From NCBI RefSeq assembly GCF_001570885.1, contig NZ_BCSN01000005.1, positions 1-64,000 of the forward strand: 64,000 nucleotides of DNA, read 5' to 3'. The DNA comes from Micrococcus lylae NBRC 15355 (GTDB taxonomy: Bacteria; Actinomycetota; Actinomycetes; Actinomycetales; Micrococcaceae). A program made the translations under genes and the position numbers. Positions 45,622 to 54,207 of this stretch are shown piece by piece; within the stretch, counting starts at the first letter, position 1; each line of letters starts with the position of its first letter. The notes beneath the pieces are model-generated. The model worked only from the letters and a program-made list of their open reading frames with translations. It was not told the DNA's origin and ran no database searches.

Positions 45622-46371
45622 TCAGGTCGGGTCCGCTCCGTCCACGTCCACCCAGTCGTGGCCGACCGGCACGGCCGTGCCGGCGCCGGAGGTGACCGAG
45701 GCGAGTGAGGCCTGAAGGGACTCGATGCGGGTGGGGGAGTCCGGCACGGCGACGCACAGCACGGCGGCGTCCGCCTCGTAGCGCACGTCGTGGACGTGAT
45801 GCCCGGCGGAGTCCAGCTCGTGCTGCCAGCGGCCGGCCTCGGCGTGGGGGGCATCCACCTCGAACAGGGCCATGCGGGAGCGGGTGACCAGGGGTGCGGC
45901 GTCGAGGGTCGCGCTCACCGTGTCCGAGTAGGCGCGCACCAGCCCGCCGGCGCCGAGCTTGACGCCCCCGAAGTAGCGGACCACCACGGCGCAGACGTCG
46001 GTGAGGTCGCGAGCGCCGTCCGGACCGGTCTGGCGCTGCATCAGGGCCTCGAGCATGGGTACACCGGCGGTGCCGGCCGGTTCGCCGTCGTCGTTGGAGC
46101 GGGCCTGGCGACGGTCCGGCCCGAGCACGAACGCGCTGCACACGTGCCGGGAGTCGTGGAAGCGCCGGCGCAGGGCCGAGATCATCTCGCGTGCGTCGTC
46201 CTCGGAGTCCACGCGGGCCACGAAGCCCAGGAACCGGGAACGCCTGATCTCCAGCTCCACATGGGTCCACCCGTCCTCCGGGCGGGTCCGCGCGGCGGGC
46301 ACCGTGCAGCGCACCACGCCGGCGGCGGCGTCGGATGCGGCAGGGGAGACGGCTGGGTCTGAGGCGGACAT
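45622..46371 (-). CDS. yigZ: YigZ / IMPACT family protein
   Basis: The 249-residue protein has the N-terminal UPF0029 (IMPACT) domain: ELEIRRSRFLGFVARV, DSRHVCSAFVLG, NDDGEPAGTAGVPMLEAL and VVVRYFGGVKLGAGGLVRAYS. The C-terminal DUF1949-type domain follows. The family is linked to translation control and nucleic-acid binding, but its exact role is unsettled. ATG 46371 is favoured over an upstream ATG (46425) because TAGAGT lies 7 bases before it. It lies between two BCCT genes on the opposite strand. Confidence 0.92.
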   Translation of the reverse strand: MSASDPAVSPAASDAAAGVVRCTVPAARTRPEDGWTHVELEIRRSRFLGFVARVDSEDDAREMISALRRRFHDSRHVCSAFVLGPDRRQARSNDDGEPAGTAGVPMLEALMQRQTGPDGARDLTDVCAVVVRYFGGVKLGAGGLVRAYSDTVSATLDAAPLVTRSRMALFEVDAPHAEAGRWQHELDSAGHHVHDVRYEADAAVLCVAVPDSPTRIESLQASLASVTSGAGTAVPVGHDWVDVDGADPT

Positions 46372-46372
46372 G

Positions 46373-46402
46373 GGCTCCACTCTAGGGCGGCTCCACTCTA
46401 GG
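46373..46402 (-). promoter_or_regulatory. Duplicated -10 element of yigZ
   Basis: GGCTCCACTCTAGG occurs twice in tandem with a 16-base period (46373-46386 and 46389-46402). On the minus strand each copy holds a TAGAGT -10 box. The nearer one ends 7 bases before ATG 46371, giving a leaderless mRNA; the farther one would add 16 bases. Confidence 0.6.
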
Positions 46403-46456
46403 CCCGTGACACCCCGGCCTGACACAGCCGGTCTCGACCTGTGCCGAGCTTCTGCC

Positions 46457-46462
46457 TAGGAT
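46457..46462 (+). promoter_or_regulatory. -10 box of the second BCCT gene
   Basis: TAGGAT lies 8 bases before an in-frame GTG (46471) and 86 bases before ATG 46549. Either a leaderless GTG start or a leader without a ribosome binding site is implied. Confidence 0.45.
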
Positions 46463-46548
46463 CGTCGGCAGTGCTCTTCCGGCACCGCACCCGGCCGCGG
46501 GCCCTTTGGACCGGCCGCCCCGGGTTTCGACGACACCACCCCACTCGA

Positions 46549-48927
46549 ATGAACTCATTCCTGACGCGCCTTCACGACCGCCTGGGGCTGCGCACCTCGC
46601 CCGCGATCTTCTTCGCCTCGGCCCTGGTCATCATCGTCTTCACCGTCGCCATGGGAGCGTTCCCGGGCCCGGTCCAGCAGGTCTTCGGCGTGGCCGCCCA
46701 GTGGCTGCGCTATGACATCGGCTGGTTCTACACCGCCTCGGCGACCTGCCTGGTGGTCTTCGCCTTCGGTCTCGCGTTCTCCCGCTTCGGCCGCGTCAAG
46801 CTCGGCGACGACGACGCCACCCCGGAACACTCCGGCATCGCCTGGTTCGGCATGCTCTTCGCCGCAGGCGTCGGCGCCGTGCTCATGTTCTGGGGCATCG
46901 CCGAGCCGATGAACCACTACGCCAACCCCCCGCTGGAGGGCACCGATCCCTACACGGACCAGGCCCTGATGCAGGCGATCAACTTCGCCAACCTGCACTT
47001 CGGCATCCACATGTGGGGCATCCTCCTGGTGCCGGGCCTGTGCTTCGGGTACTTCACGTACAAGCGCAAGCTTCCCCCGCGCGTGTCCTCCGCCTTCCAG
47101 CCGATCCTCGGCGACGGCATCCACGGACCCATCGGCAAGACCATCGACGTCGTCACCATCGTCTCCACGGTGTTCGGCATCGGCGTGTCCACCGGCCTGG
47201 GCGCCCTGCAGATCAACGCGGGCATGAACTACGTGTTCGGCACCCCGATCGCCGGCTGGGTCCAGGCGCTGATCATGGCCGTGATCACCGCCGCCGCGCT
47301 CACCTCCGTGCTGGCCGGCATGGACAAGGGCGTCAAGCGCCTGTCCTACATCAACATCTGCATGGCTGTGGCCTTCATGCTCTACTGCCTGATGTGGGCG
47401 GAGTCCTCGCTCAACGTCCTGCGCGGCATGGTCGAGTCCGTCGGCCGCTACGTGCAGGCGCTGCCCATGCTCACCACCTTCAGCGACACCCTGGGCGGCG
47501 GCGCCTGGTCCGGTGACTGGACCGTCTTCTACTGGGCGTGGACCGTGTCCTGGGCACCGTTCGTCGGCCTGTTCGTCGCGAAGATCTCCCGCGGCCGCAC
47601 CATCCGCGAGTTCGTCTTCGCCGGCATCGGCATCCCGACCGCCTTCGTGATCATCTGGATGGGGGTCTACGGCTTCTCCTCCTACCAGCTGGACCGGTCC
47701 ACCGCGTCGGCGCCCGGCGCCCCGGGTGAGATGACCCAGACCATCGTGGTGGACGGCAACGTCCAGGCCGCGCTGTTCCAGTACCTGCAGCACATGCCGC
47801 TGTACCTGCCGGTCGCCACGTTCGCCCTGCTGATCATCGTCATCTTCTTCGTCACCTCCATCGACTCCGGCGCCCTCGTCATGGACGCCATGGCCTCCGG
47901 GCACGAGGAGGAGACCACCCGGCGCCAGCGTGTGTTCTGGGGCCTGTCCATCGGCCTGGTCTGCACGGCCATCATCACCACCGCCGGCGAGGACGGCCTG
48001 GACGCCCTGCAGGAGGTCATCATCGTCATCGGCTTCCCGGTGATGGTCCTGACCCTCATGCAGGCCGCCCTGCTGCTGCGCGCCCTGCGCGAGGACGCCG
48101 GCTCCCTCAAGCCGATGCGCACCCGTCAGTGGAAGCCCGTGCTCCCCGCGGAGGAGTACCACCGCCGTGCCCAGGAGGGCGGCGTGGACATCACCGACTA
48201 CTCCATCCGCCCGCAGTTCGAGGTCGGCACCGAGCCGGAGTACGACACGCACACCCCGAACACCTGGCACCAGCAGAAGACGGTCGCCGAACGCGCCGCC
48301 GTCACCATCGGCATGTCCGGTGCCGTGGCGTCCGGCAAGTCCCTCGTGGCCTCTGAGTTCGCGCGCCACGGTGCCGTCGTCGTGGACTACGACGACCTCA
48401 TGCACGAACTGCTCGTGGCCGGCCACCCCGCCGTCCGGGAACTCGGCGGCGTGTTCGGCGAGGACATGGTCCGCGCGGACGGCTCCGTGGACTGGACCGC
48501 CGTGGACGCCCTGACCGCTGAGTCCACCGCCGCCCGCACCCGCCTCTACGAGGTCGTCGACCCGCACGTGAAGGCCGAGGCGAACCGCCGGGCCGCCGCG
48601 ATCGGCGACGACGCGGTCCTCGTGGTGGACCTGGCCCTGCTGGACGAGTCCTCCTCGGCCCGCGACTTCGACCGCGTGATCGTGGTCGAGTCCTCGGTGG
48701 AGTCCCGCGTGGAGCGGCTCATGGCCGAACTCGGCCTCACCCGCGAGCAGGCCTGGGCCGAGATCGACGCGGATGCCCAGGACGCGGACCCCAGCGACGC
48801 TCCCGGCTGGACCACCATCGAGAACTCCGGCACCCGTGAGGAGCTCTCCGCTGCGGTGGACGCCTACTGGTCCGAACATGTCCAGCCCGTGCTGGACCAG
48901 GTGAAGGCGGCGTCCACCGACGCCTGA
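46549..48927 (+). CDS. BCCT transporter fused to a CoaE-like P-loop domain
   Basis: The 792-residue protein starts MNSFLTRLHDRLGLRTS, matching the paralog at 43793. Residues ~1-560 form a complete BCCT transporter (GDDDATPEHSGIAWFGMLFAAGVGAVLMFWGIAEP, WTVSWAPFVGLFVAKISRGRTIR). From residue 585 the frame continues without a break into a dephospho-CoA-kinase-like domain: P-loop GMSGAVASGKS (588-598) and VVDYDD (Asp613). The CoaE motif HPxI has become DPHV (671-674), PLLxE has become LALLDE, and the RIxxQ segment is lost. The domain is therefore probably not a normal kinase; it may bind nucleotide or CoA and sense energy state. An in-frame GTG at 46471 could add 26 residues. Intact coaE follows after 187 bases. 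Confidence 0.88.
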   Translation: MNSFLTRLHDRLGLRTSPAIFFASALVIIVFTVAMGAFPGPVQQVFGVAAQWLRYDIGWFYTASATCLVVFAFGLAFSRFGRVKLGDDDATPEHSGIAWFGMLFAAGVGAVLMFWGIAEPMNHYANPPLEGTDPYTDQALMQAINFANLHFGIHMWGILLVPGLCFGYFTYKRKLPPRVSSAFQPILGDGIHGPIGKTIDVVTIVSTVFGIGVSTGLGALQINAGMNYVFGTPIAGWVQALIMAVITAAALTSVLAGMDKGVKRLSYINICMAVAFMLYCLMWAESSLNVLRGMVESVGRYVQALPMLTTFSDTLGGGAWSGDWTVFYWAWTVSWAPFVGLFVAKISRGRTIREFVFAGIGIPTAFVIIWMGVYGFSSYQLDRSTASAPGAPGEMTQTIVVDGNVQAALFQYLQHMPLYLPVATFALLIIVIFFVTSIDSGALVMDAMASGHEEETTRRQRVFWGLSIGLVCTAIITTAGEDGLDALQEVIIVIGFPVMVLTLMQAALLLRALREDAGSLKPMRTRQWKPVLPAEEYHRRAQEGGVDITDYSIRPQFEVGTEPEYDTHTPNTWHQQKTVAERAAVTIGMSGAVASGKSLVASEFARHGAVVVDYDDLMHELLVAGHPAVRELGGVFGEDMVRADGSVDWTAVDALTAESTAARTRLYEVVDPHVKAEANRRAAAIGDDAVLVVDLALLDESSSARDFDRVIVVESSVESRVERLMAELGLTREQAWAEIDADAQDADPSDAPGWTTIENSGTREELSAAVDAYWSEHVQPVLDQVKAASTDA

Positions 48928-48936
48928 TCCGCCGCC

Positions 48937-48953
48937 GTCCCGGACACCGGGAC
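48937..48953 (+). terminator. Short hairpin after the BCCT-CoaE gene
   Basis: GTCCCGG (48937-48943) pairs with CCGGGAC (48947-48953) around ACA, 10 bases past the stop. It is short but fully GC-rich. Confidence 0.5.
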
Positions 48954-48996
48954 GAAACGCCGCCGGCCGGTGTCGCCCTCGGGCGGCCCCGGCCGG

Positions 48997-49002
48997 TAGC
49001 GT
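48997..49002 (+). promoter_or_regulatory. -10 box of coaE
   Basis: TAGCGT would start a leader of about 105 bases that holds a copy of the dispersed motif (49063-49074) outside any evident stem, then GAGGAGAG before the GTG. Confidence 0.4.
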
Positions 49003-49114
49003 GCTGTGGGCCGGAGCACAGCGGCCCGCCTCGCGCGCGGCCTCTCGGGGACGGCGCCCTTGACGACGACGGCCCCCTCGCCTCCGCCTTCCGACCCACC
49101 GAGGAGAGACTTCC

Positions 49115-49861
49115 GTGACCGAGACCGTCGCACCCCACCCCTCCCGTCCCCGTCTGCACGTGGGCCTGACCGGCGGCATCGCCGCCGGCAAGTCGACGGT
49201 GGCCCGGGTGTTCGCCGAGCGCGGCGCCATCCTGGTGGACGCGGACAAGATCGCCCGCGACGTGCTCGCCCGAGGCACCGAGGGCCTCGCCGCCGTCCAG
49301 GACGAGTTCGGCGACCGCGTCATCACCGCCGAAGGGGACCTGGACCGTGCCGCCATGGCCGAGATCGTCTTCACCGACCCGGCCGCCCGCGAGCGCCTCA
49401 ACCGGATCGTCCACCCGCGCATCCGCGCCTTCGGCCGCCGGCTCGTGGCGGAGGCCGGCCCGGACGCCGTGGTGGTCCAGGACGTGCCGTTGCTCGTCGA
49501 GTCCGGCCAGGCCTCCGCCTACGACCTGGTCGTCGTCGTCGAGTCGCCGGTGCAGGAGCGCATCCGCCGCATGGTGGAGGACCGCGGCATGACCGTGGAG
49601 GACGCCCAGAACCGCATCGCCGCCCAGGCGAGCGACGAGGAGCGCCGCAAGGCCGCCGACGTGCTCCTGGTCAACGACGCCGACCTGGATGCGCTGAAGC
49701 GCGCGGCGAACAAGGTCTGGGACCGCTTCATCGCCGTCGACGGCGACGGCTTCGACCCGGACTCCACCCAGGGCCGGGACGAGCCGGCCGGCGAGGCACC
49801 GGCTGCCGACGCCGCCGAGCCGGCCGAGGACCGCGGCGAGGGGCGCGCCCAAGGCCGGTGA
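49115..49861 (+). CDS. coaE: Dephospho-CoA kinase
   Basis: The 248-residue enzyme phosphorylates dephospho-CoA in the last step of CoA synthesis. All motifs are intact: P-loop [12 protein letters not shown] (Lys26), [26 protein letters not shown] and AQNRIAAQ. The C-terminal ~45 residues are an Ala/Glu-rich extension. GTG 49115 follows GAGGAGAG. It aligns end to end with the degenerate domain fused to the transporter just upstream, including spacing of the P-loop and DxD. Confidence 0.95.
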   Translation: MTETVAPHPSRPRLHVGLTGGIAAGKSTVARVFAERGAILVDADKIARDVLARGTEGLAAVQDEFGDRVITAEGDLDRAAMAEIVFTDPAARERLNRIVHPRIRAFGRRLVAEAGPDAVVVQDVPLLVESGQASAYDLVVVVESPVQERIRRMVEDRGMTVEDAQNRIAAQASDEERRKAADVLLVNDADLDALKRAANKVWDRFIAVDGDGFDPDSTQGRDEPAGEAPAADAAEPAEDRGEGRAQGR

Positions 49862-49909
49862 CGTCGTCGGGACGGCGGGCGAGGACCGCACCGCGTCCGC
49901 CGACCCGCG

Positions 49910-49915
49910 TAGGCT
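49910..49915 (+). promoter_or_regulatory. -10 box of uvrB, leaderless type
   Basis: TAGGCT ends 7 bases before the uvrB ATG (49923), the same arrangement as for pyk. Confidence 0.6.
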
Positions 49916-49922
49916 GGCTGGC

Positions 49923-52061
49923 ATGAGCCTGGCCCAGCAGATCAACCGCGTCGTCGCACCCTTCGAGGTCGTCAGCCCCTACCAGCCCTCGGGGGACCAG
50001 CCGACGGCGATCGCCGAGCTGACCGAGAGGATCCAGGCCGGCGAGAAGGACGTCGTCCTCATGGGAGCCACCGGCACCGGCAAGTCCGCCACCACCGCGT
50101 GGCTGATCGAGTCCCTGCAGCGGCCCACCCTGGTGATGGTCCAGAACAAGACGCTCGCCGCGCAGCTGGCCAACGAGTTCCGCGAGCTGCTGCCGCACAA
50201 CGCGGTCGAGTACTTCGTCTCCTACTACGACTACTACCAGCCGGAAGCGTACGTCCCGCAGACGGACACCTTCATCGAGAAGGACTCCTCCATCAACGAG
50301 GAGGTCGAGCGTCTGCGCCACTCGGCCACCAACGCGCTGCTGACCCGTCGTGATGTGGTCGTGGTCGCCACCGTCTCCTGCATCTACGGCCTCGGCACGC
50401 CGGAGGAGTACATCGAGCAGATGGTCACCCTCCGGCAGGGGCAGGAGATGGACCGGGACGCGCTGCTGCGCCAGTTCGTGGCCATGCAGTACGTCCGCAA
50501 CGACACCGACTTCCACCGCGGCACCTTCCGCGTGCGCGGCGACGTGGTCGAGATCATCCCCATGTACGAGGAGCTGGCCGTGCGCATCGAGTTCTTCGGC
50601 GATGAGATCGAGTCCATCCAGACACTCCACCCGCTCACCGGCCAGGTGATCCGGGAGGAGGACGAGATGTACATCTTCCCGGCCTCCCACTACGTGGCCG
50701 GCGACGAGCGCATGGCGAAGGCCATCACGTCCATCGAGGACGAGCTGCGCGAGCGCCTGCAGGAGCTGGAGTCCCAGGACAAGCTCCTCGAGGCCCAGCG
50801 GCTGCGGATGCGCACCACCTACGACCTCGAGATGATGCAGCAGATGGGCTACTGCAACGGCATCGAGAACTACTCCCGGCACATCGACGGCCGGCCCGCC
50901 GGCTCCGCCCCGCACTGCCTGCTGGACTACTTCCCGGACGACTTCCTCCTGGTGGTCGACGAGTCCCACGTGACCATCCCGCAGATCGGCGCGATGTACG
51001 AGGGGGACATGTCACGCAAGCGGACCCTGGTGGAGCACGGGTTCCGGCTGCCGTCTGCCATGGACAACCGGCCGCTGAAGTGGGACGAGTACCTCGAGCG
51101 CATCGGCCAGACCGTGTACCTGTCCGCGACCCCCGGACCCTACGAGCTCTCGCAGGCCGACGGCTACGTGGAGCAGATCATCCGCCCCACCGGCCTGGTG
51201 GACCCCAAGGTGGTGGTCAAGCCCGTGCAGGGGCAGATCGACGACCTGCTCGAGCAGATCCGCATCCGCACGGCCAAGGACGAGCGCGTCCTCGTCACCA
51301 CGCTGACCAAGCGCATGGCCGAGGACCTCACCGAGTACCTGCTCGAGCACGGCGTGAAGGTCGAGTACCTGCACTCGGACGTGGACACCCTCCGGCGTGT
51401 GGAGCTGCTGCGTGAGCTGCGCAAGGGCACCTTCGACGTGCTCGTGGGCATCAACCTGCTCCGGGAGGGACTCGACCTGCCCGAGGTGTCCCTGGTGTCC
51501 ATCCTCGACGCGGACAAGGAGGGCTTCCTGCGCTCCACCACCTCGCTCATCCAGACCATCGGCCGCGCCGCCCGCAACGTCTCCGGCGAAGTCCACATGT
51601 ACGCGGACAACGTCACGGACTCGATGCGCCGGGCCATCGACGAGACCGAGCGCCGCCGGGCCGTGCAGATCGCGTACAACCGGGAGCACGGGATCGACCC
51701 GCAGCCGCTGCGCAAGCGCATCGCGGACATCACGGACCAGCTGGCCCGCGAGGACGCGGACACCGCGGACTTCCTCTCCGGCATGGGCGGCGTGAAGTCC
51801 GGCTTCGACTTCGGCATGGGCCGCCGCGGCATCACCTCCGCGCGCGCCGACGCCGCCGAGCAGGGCGAGGGCGAGGACGGAGCGAGCCCTGCCGTGGACG
51901 CCGCCACGCTGCCGGCGAAGGACCTCGAGGACCTCATCACCCAGATGTCCCGGCAGATGCACCAGGCCGCCGCCGAGCTGCAGTTCGAGCTGGCCGCGCG
52001 CCTGCGCGACGAGGTCGCAGAGCTGAAGAAGGAACTGCGTCAGATGAAGCGGGAGGGCTGA
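49923..52061 (+). CDS. uvrB: Excinuclease ABC subunit B
   Basis: The 712-residue DNA-repair helicase-like protein is loaded by UvrA and recruits UvrC. Motifs: Walker [13 protein letters not shown], beta-hairpin [29 protein letters not shown]-type Walker [46 protein letters not shown] and [10 protein letters not shown]. The C-terminal UVR domain that binds UvrC ([28 protein letters not shown]) is present. An MFS gene starts 2 bases after the stop. Confidence 0.98.
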   Translation: MSLAQQINRVVAPFEVVSPYQPSGDQPTAIAELTERIQAGEKDVVLMGATGTGKSATTAWLIESLQRPTLVMVQNKTLAAQLANEFRELLPHNAVEYFVSYYDYYQPEAYVPQTDTFIEKDSSINEEVERLRHSATNALLTRRDVVVVATVSCIYGLGTPEEYIEQMVTLRQGQEMDRDALLRQFVAMQYVRNDTDFHRGTFRVRGDVVEIIPMYEELAVRIEFFGDEIESIQTLHPLTGQVIREEDEMYIFPASHYVAGDERMAKAITSIEDELRERLQELESQDKLLEAQRLRMRTTYDLEMMQQMGYCNGIENYSRHIDGRPAGSAPHCLLDYFPDDFLLVVDESHVTIPQIGAMYEGDMSRKRTLVEHGFRLPSAMDNRPLKWDEYLERIGQTVYLSATPGPYELSQADGYVEQIIRPTGLVDPKVVVKPVQGQIDDLLEQIRIRTAKDERVLVTTLTKRMAEDLTEYLLEHGVKVEYLHSDVDTLRRVELLRELRKGTFDVLVGINLLREGLDLPEVSLVSILDADKEGFLRSTTSLIQTIGRAARNVSGEVHMYADNVTDSMRRAIDETERRRAVQIAYNREHGIDPQPLRKRIADITDQLAREDADTADFLSGMGGVKSGFDFGMGRRGITSARADAAEQGEGEDGASPAVDAATLPAKDLEDLITQMSRQMHQAAAELQFELAARLRDEVAELKKELRQMKREG

Positions 52062-52063
52062 GC

Positions 52064-53431
52064 ATGGGCCGGGACCACGGGGTCGCCCGGGCACGTCATC
52101 AGCACAGGGTCGTCACCACCCTGTCCCTGAGCCAGGTCTTCTCCGGCATCGGCAACGGCGCCGCCCTGGCCGTCGGCTCCCTCATGGCGGCCGAGCTCTC
52201 GGGCAGCGACGCGCTGGCGGGCACGACCACCATGGCGCTGTCCCTCGCCGGTGCGCTGTCGGCGCTGCCGCTGGCCCGGCTGGCCCTGGCCAAGGGGCGG
52301 CGCATCACGCTCTCCACGGCCTACGGCATCGCGGCGTTCGGTGCGCTGGGCATGATCGTGGCCCCCATGCTCGAGGAGGCGTTGCCGGGGATCGGCTACC
52401 CGGTGCTGGTGCTCGCGGCGCTGCTCATCGGCCTCGGGGGTGCAGGCAACCTTCAGGCGCGCTTCGCGGCCACCGACCTGGCCGAGGACCGCACCCGCGG
52501 GCGGGACCTGGGCATCGTGGTCTGGTCCATCACCGTCGGCGCCGTCTCCGGGCCGAATCTCATCGGACCCGGCTCGGCTGTCGCCGAGGCGCTCGGGCTG
52601 CCGGAGACCTCCGGACCCTTCCTGTTCTCCCTGGTCGGCATGGTCCTTGCGGTGACCGTCCTGCAGATCGGGCTGCGGCCGGACCCCCTGCACCTGCGCC
52701 CGGACGTGGAGGTGGGCCAGGAGGCCGCCGAGAAGGTCGCCGCACCCCGGCTCCGCGACGGCCTCAAGGTGACCGTGGCGAGCCGCAGGCTCCTGCTCGG
52801 CGTGGGCTCCGTGGTCGCCGCGCACACCGTGATGGTCGGCATCATGGCCATGACCTCGGTGCACCTGTCCCAGCTGGCCGCCGCCGAGTACGCGGGCCAT
52901 GCCGGTCAGGCGACGGGCGGACACCATCACACGGACGCGGACACCCTCGTGGTGATCGGGCTGGTCATCTCGCTGCACATCGCCGGGATGTACGCGCTGT
53001 CCCCGCTCGTGGGTCTGCTCGCCGACCGTTGGGGGCGGCTCAGGACCATGGCGCTGGGCGAGGGCGTGCTGCTGGGCTCCTGCGTGACGGCCTTCGCCTG
53101 GCCGGGCAGCCGGGGGGCCGTGACGGTCGCGCTCATCCTCCTGGGTCTGGGGTGGTCCCTGGTGACGGTGGCAGGCTCCGCCTACGTGTCCGAGCATGCG
53201 GCCGGCCCGCGCAGGGTGCTGGTCCAGGGCGTCACGGATGCCGGGATGGGTGCCGGTGCCGCGGTGGCGGCAGCGCTGTCCGGGCTGATCATGGCCGTCA
53301 TCGGATTCCACGGGCTCGCCGTGGTGGGCGGTGTGATCTGCCTGGCGGGCCTCGCGGGAGTGCTCGCCGCCCTGCGCCATGACCTTCACGCTTATACTAA
53401 TGTCAGTATCAGTCAGGAAGTGATGTCATGA
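52064..53431 (+). CDS. MFS transporter
   Basis: The 455-residue protein has 12 predicted membrane helices and the MFS loop pattern GLLADRWGRLRTMALGE between helices in its second half. A charged cytoplasmic loop (about residues 205-240) joins the halves. A His-rich periplasmic stretch (GHAGQATGGHHHTDADT) lies near residue 290. The substrate is unknown. The last codons carry an AT-rich palindrome (53393-53409) that is probably the promoter/operator of satD, and the stop overlaps the satD ATG. Confidence 0.88.
   Translation: MGRDHGVARARHQHRVVTTLSLSQVFSGIGNGAALAVGSLMAAELSGSDALAGTTTMALSLAGALSALPLARLALAKGRRITLSTAYGIAAFGALGMIVAPMLEEALPGIGYPVLVLAALLIGLGGAGNLQARFAATDLAEDRTRGRDLGIVVWSITVGAVSGPNLIGPGSAVAEALGLPETSGPFLFSLVGMVLAVTVLQIGLRPDPLHLRPDVEVGQEAAEKVAAPRLRDGLKVTVASRRLLLGVGSVVAAHTVMVGIMAMTSVHLSQLAAAEYAGHAGQATGGHHHTDADTLVVIGLVISLHIAGMYALSPLVGLLADRWGRLRTMALGEGVLLGSCVTAFAWPGSRGAVTVALILLGLGWSLVTVAGSAYVSEHAAGPRRVLVQGVTDAGMGAGAAVAAALSGLIMAVIGFHGLAVVGGVICLAGLAGVLAALRHDLHAYTNVSISQEVMS
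53393..53410 (+). promoter_or_regulatory. Palindromic operator / promoter before satD
   Basis: ATACT-AATGTC-AGTAT is an inverted repeat with 5-base arms in an AT-rich island inside the end of the MFS gene. TATACT (53393-53398) is a good -10 box, and CAGGAAG precedes the satD ATG. The site may be bound by the HTH at the end of SatD itself (inference). Confidence 0.5.
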
Positions 53432-54207
53432 CCGAGCAGGGGGCCGTGCCGGCCGTGGCGGTGATCGCGGATCTGGTCGGGTCGCGGCTGCTCCCGGACC
53501 GTGCATCCGCGCAGGAGCAGGTGCTGCACGCCTGGGCCGAGGCCCATGGGCAGGTCTGCGGATCGGCTTCGTCGCATGCGGACGGGCAGGCGGGGACGGA
53601 CGAGACGAGTTCCGGTACAGCCGGGGACCAGCCCCCGGCCCCGGGAGCGGGGCAGGTCCCGCCGTGGGCGACCGTCGGCGACGAGTTCCAGGCCGTCTAC
53701 CCGGACCTGCCCACCGCACTGCGCGCCCTGCTCCGGGTGATGCTGGCCCTTCAGGAGCCGGTGCGCCTGCGCTTCGGCATCGGGCTCGGACACGTGACCG
53801 CGCTGGCCGACGGCCAGGGCGGACCGATCCAGGACGGCGACGCCTGGTGGTCCGCGCGCGCCGCGATCGAGGCCGGACACGAACGGGATGCGACGGCGGC
53901 CACGCTCGAGGTGCGCTCCGCCGCCGGGGACGCTGCGGAGGACGGGGAGGCGGTGCCCGGACTGGAGGCGGCGGCGGCCCGCCTGCTGGAGCACCTCATC
54001 GGAGCGATGAAGCCGCGGGAGCGGCGGATCGTCCGCGCCACCTTGGACGGCGTCTACCAGAAGGACGTGGCCGAGGCCGAGGGCATCAGCCAGTCCGCCG
54101 TGTCGCAGTCGCTGACCCGCTCCGGCGGGCGGATGCTCGTGGACGTGGACCATCTGCTGGCGCAGGCCGCCGGACGGCCGGCCCGGACGGGGCAGGAGCA
54201 CCGATGA
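53428..54207 (+). CDS. satD: SatD-family protein with C-terminal HTH
   Basis: The 259-residue protein resembles the SatD family: VAVIADLVGSRLLPDR at the start, then VGDEFQAVYPD and RLRFGIGLGHV, a layout like a nucleotidyl-cyclase-related fold. About 30 unconserved residues sit between these blocks. The C-terminus (MKPRERRIVRATLDGVYQKDVAEAEGISQSAVSQSLTRSG) is a helix-turn-helix. SatD was first named in a streptococcal acid-tolerance locus; biochemical function is unknown. Start and stop are both coupled by ATGA overlaps. Confidence 0.78.
   Translation: MTEQGAVPAVAVIADLVGSRLLPDRASAQEQVLHAWAEAHGQVCGSASSHADGQAGTDETSSGTAGDQPPAPGAGQVPPWATVGDEFQAVYPDLPTALRALLRVMLALQEPVRLRFGIGLGHVTALADGQGGPIQDGDAWWSARAAIEAGHERDATAATLEVRSAAGDAAEDGEAVPGLEAAAARLLEHLIGAMKPRERRIVRATLDGVYQKDVAEAEGISQSAVSQSLTRSGGRMLVDVDHLLAQAAGRPARTGQEHR

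Noticed and set aside
48937-49114. Programmed link between the BCCT-CoaE frame and coaE
   Set aside because: A clear stop, a hairpin, a -10 box and a ribosome binding site separate them, so coaE is an independent gene.
46555-49422. Minus-strand open frame of 955 codons opposite the BCCT-CoaE gene
   Set aside because: The plus strand has unmistakable BCCT and P-loop motifs; the antisense product is low-complexity.
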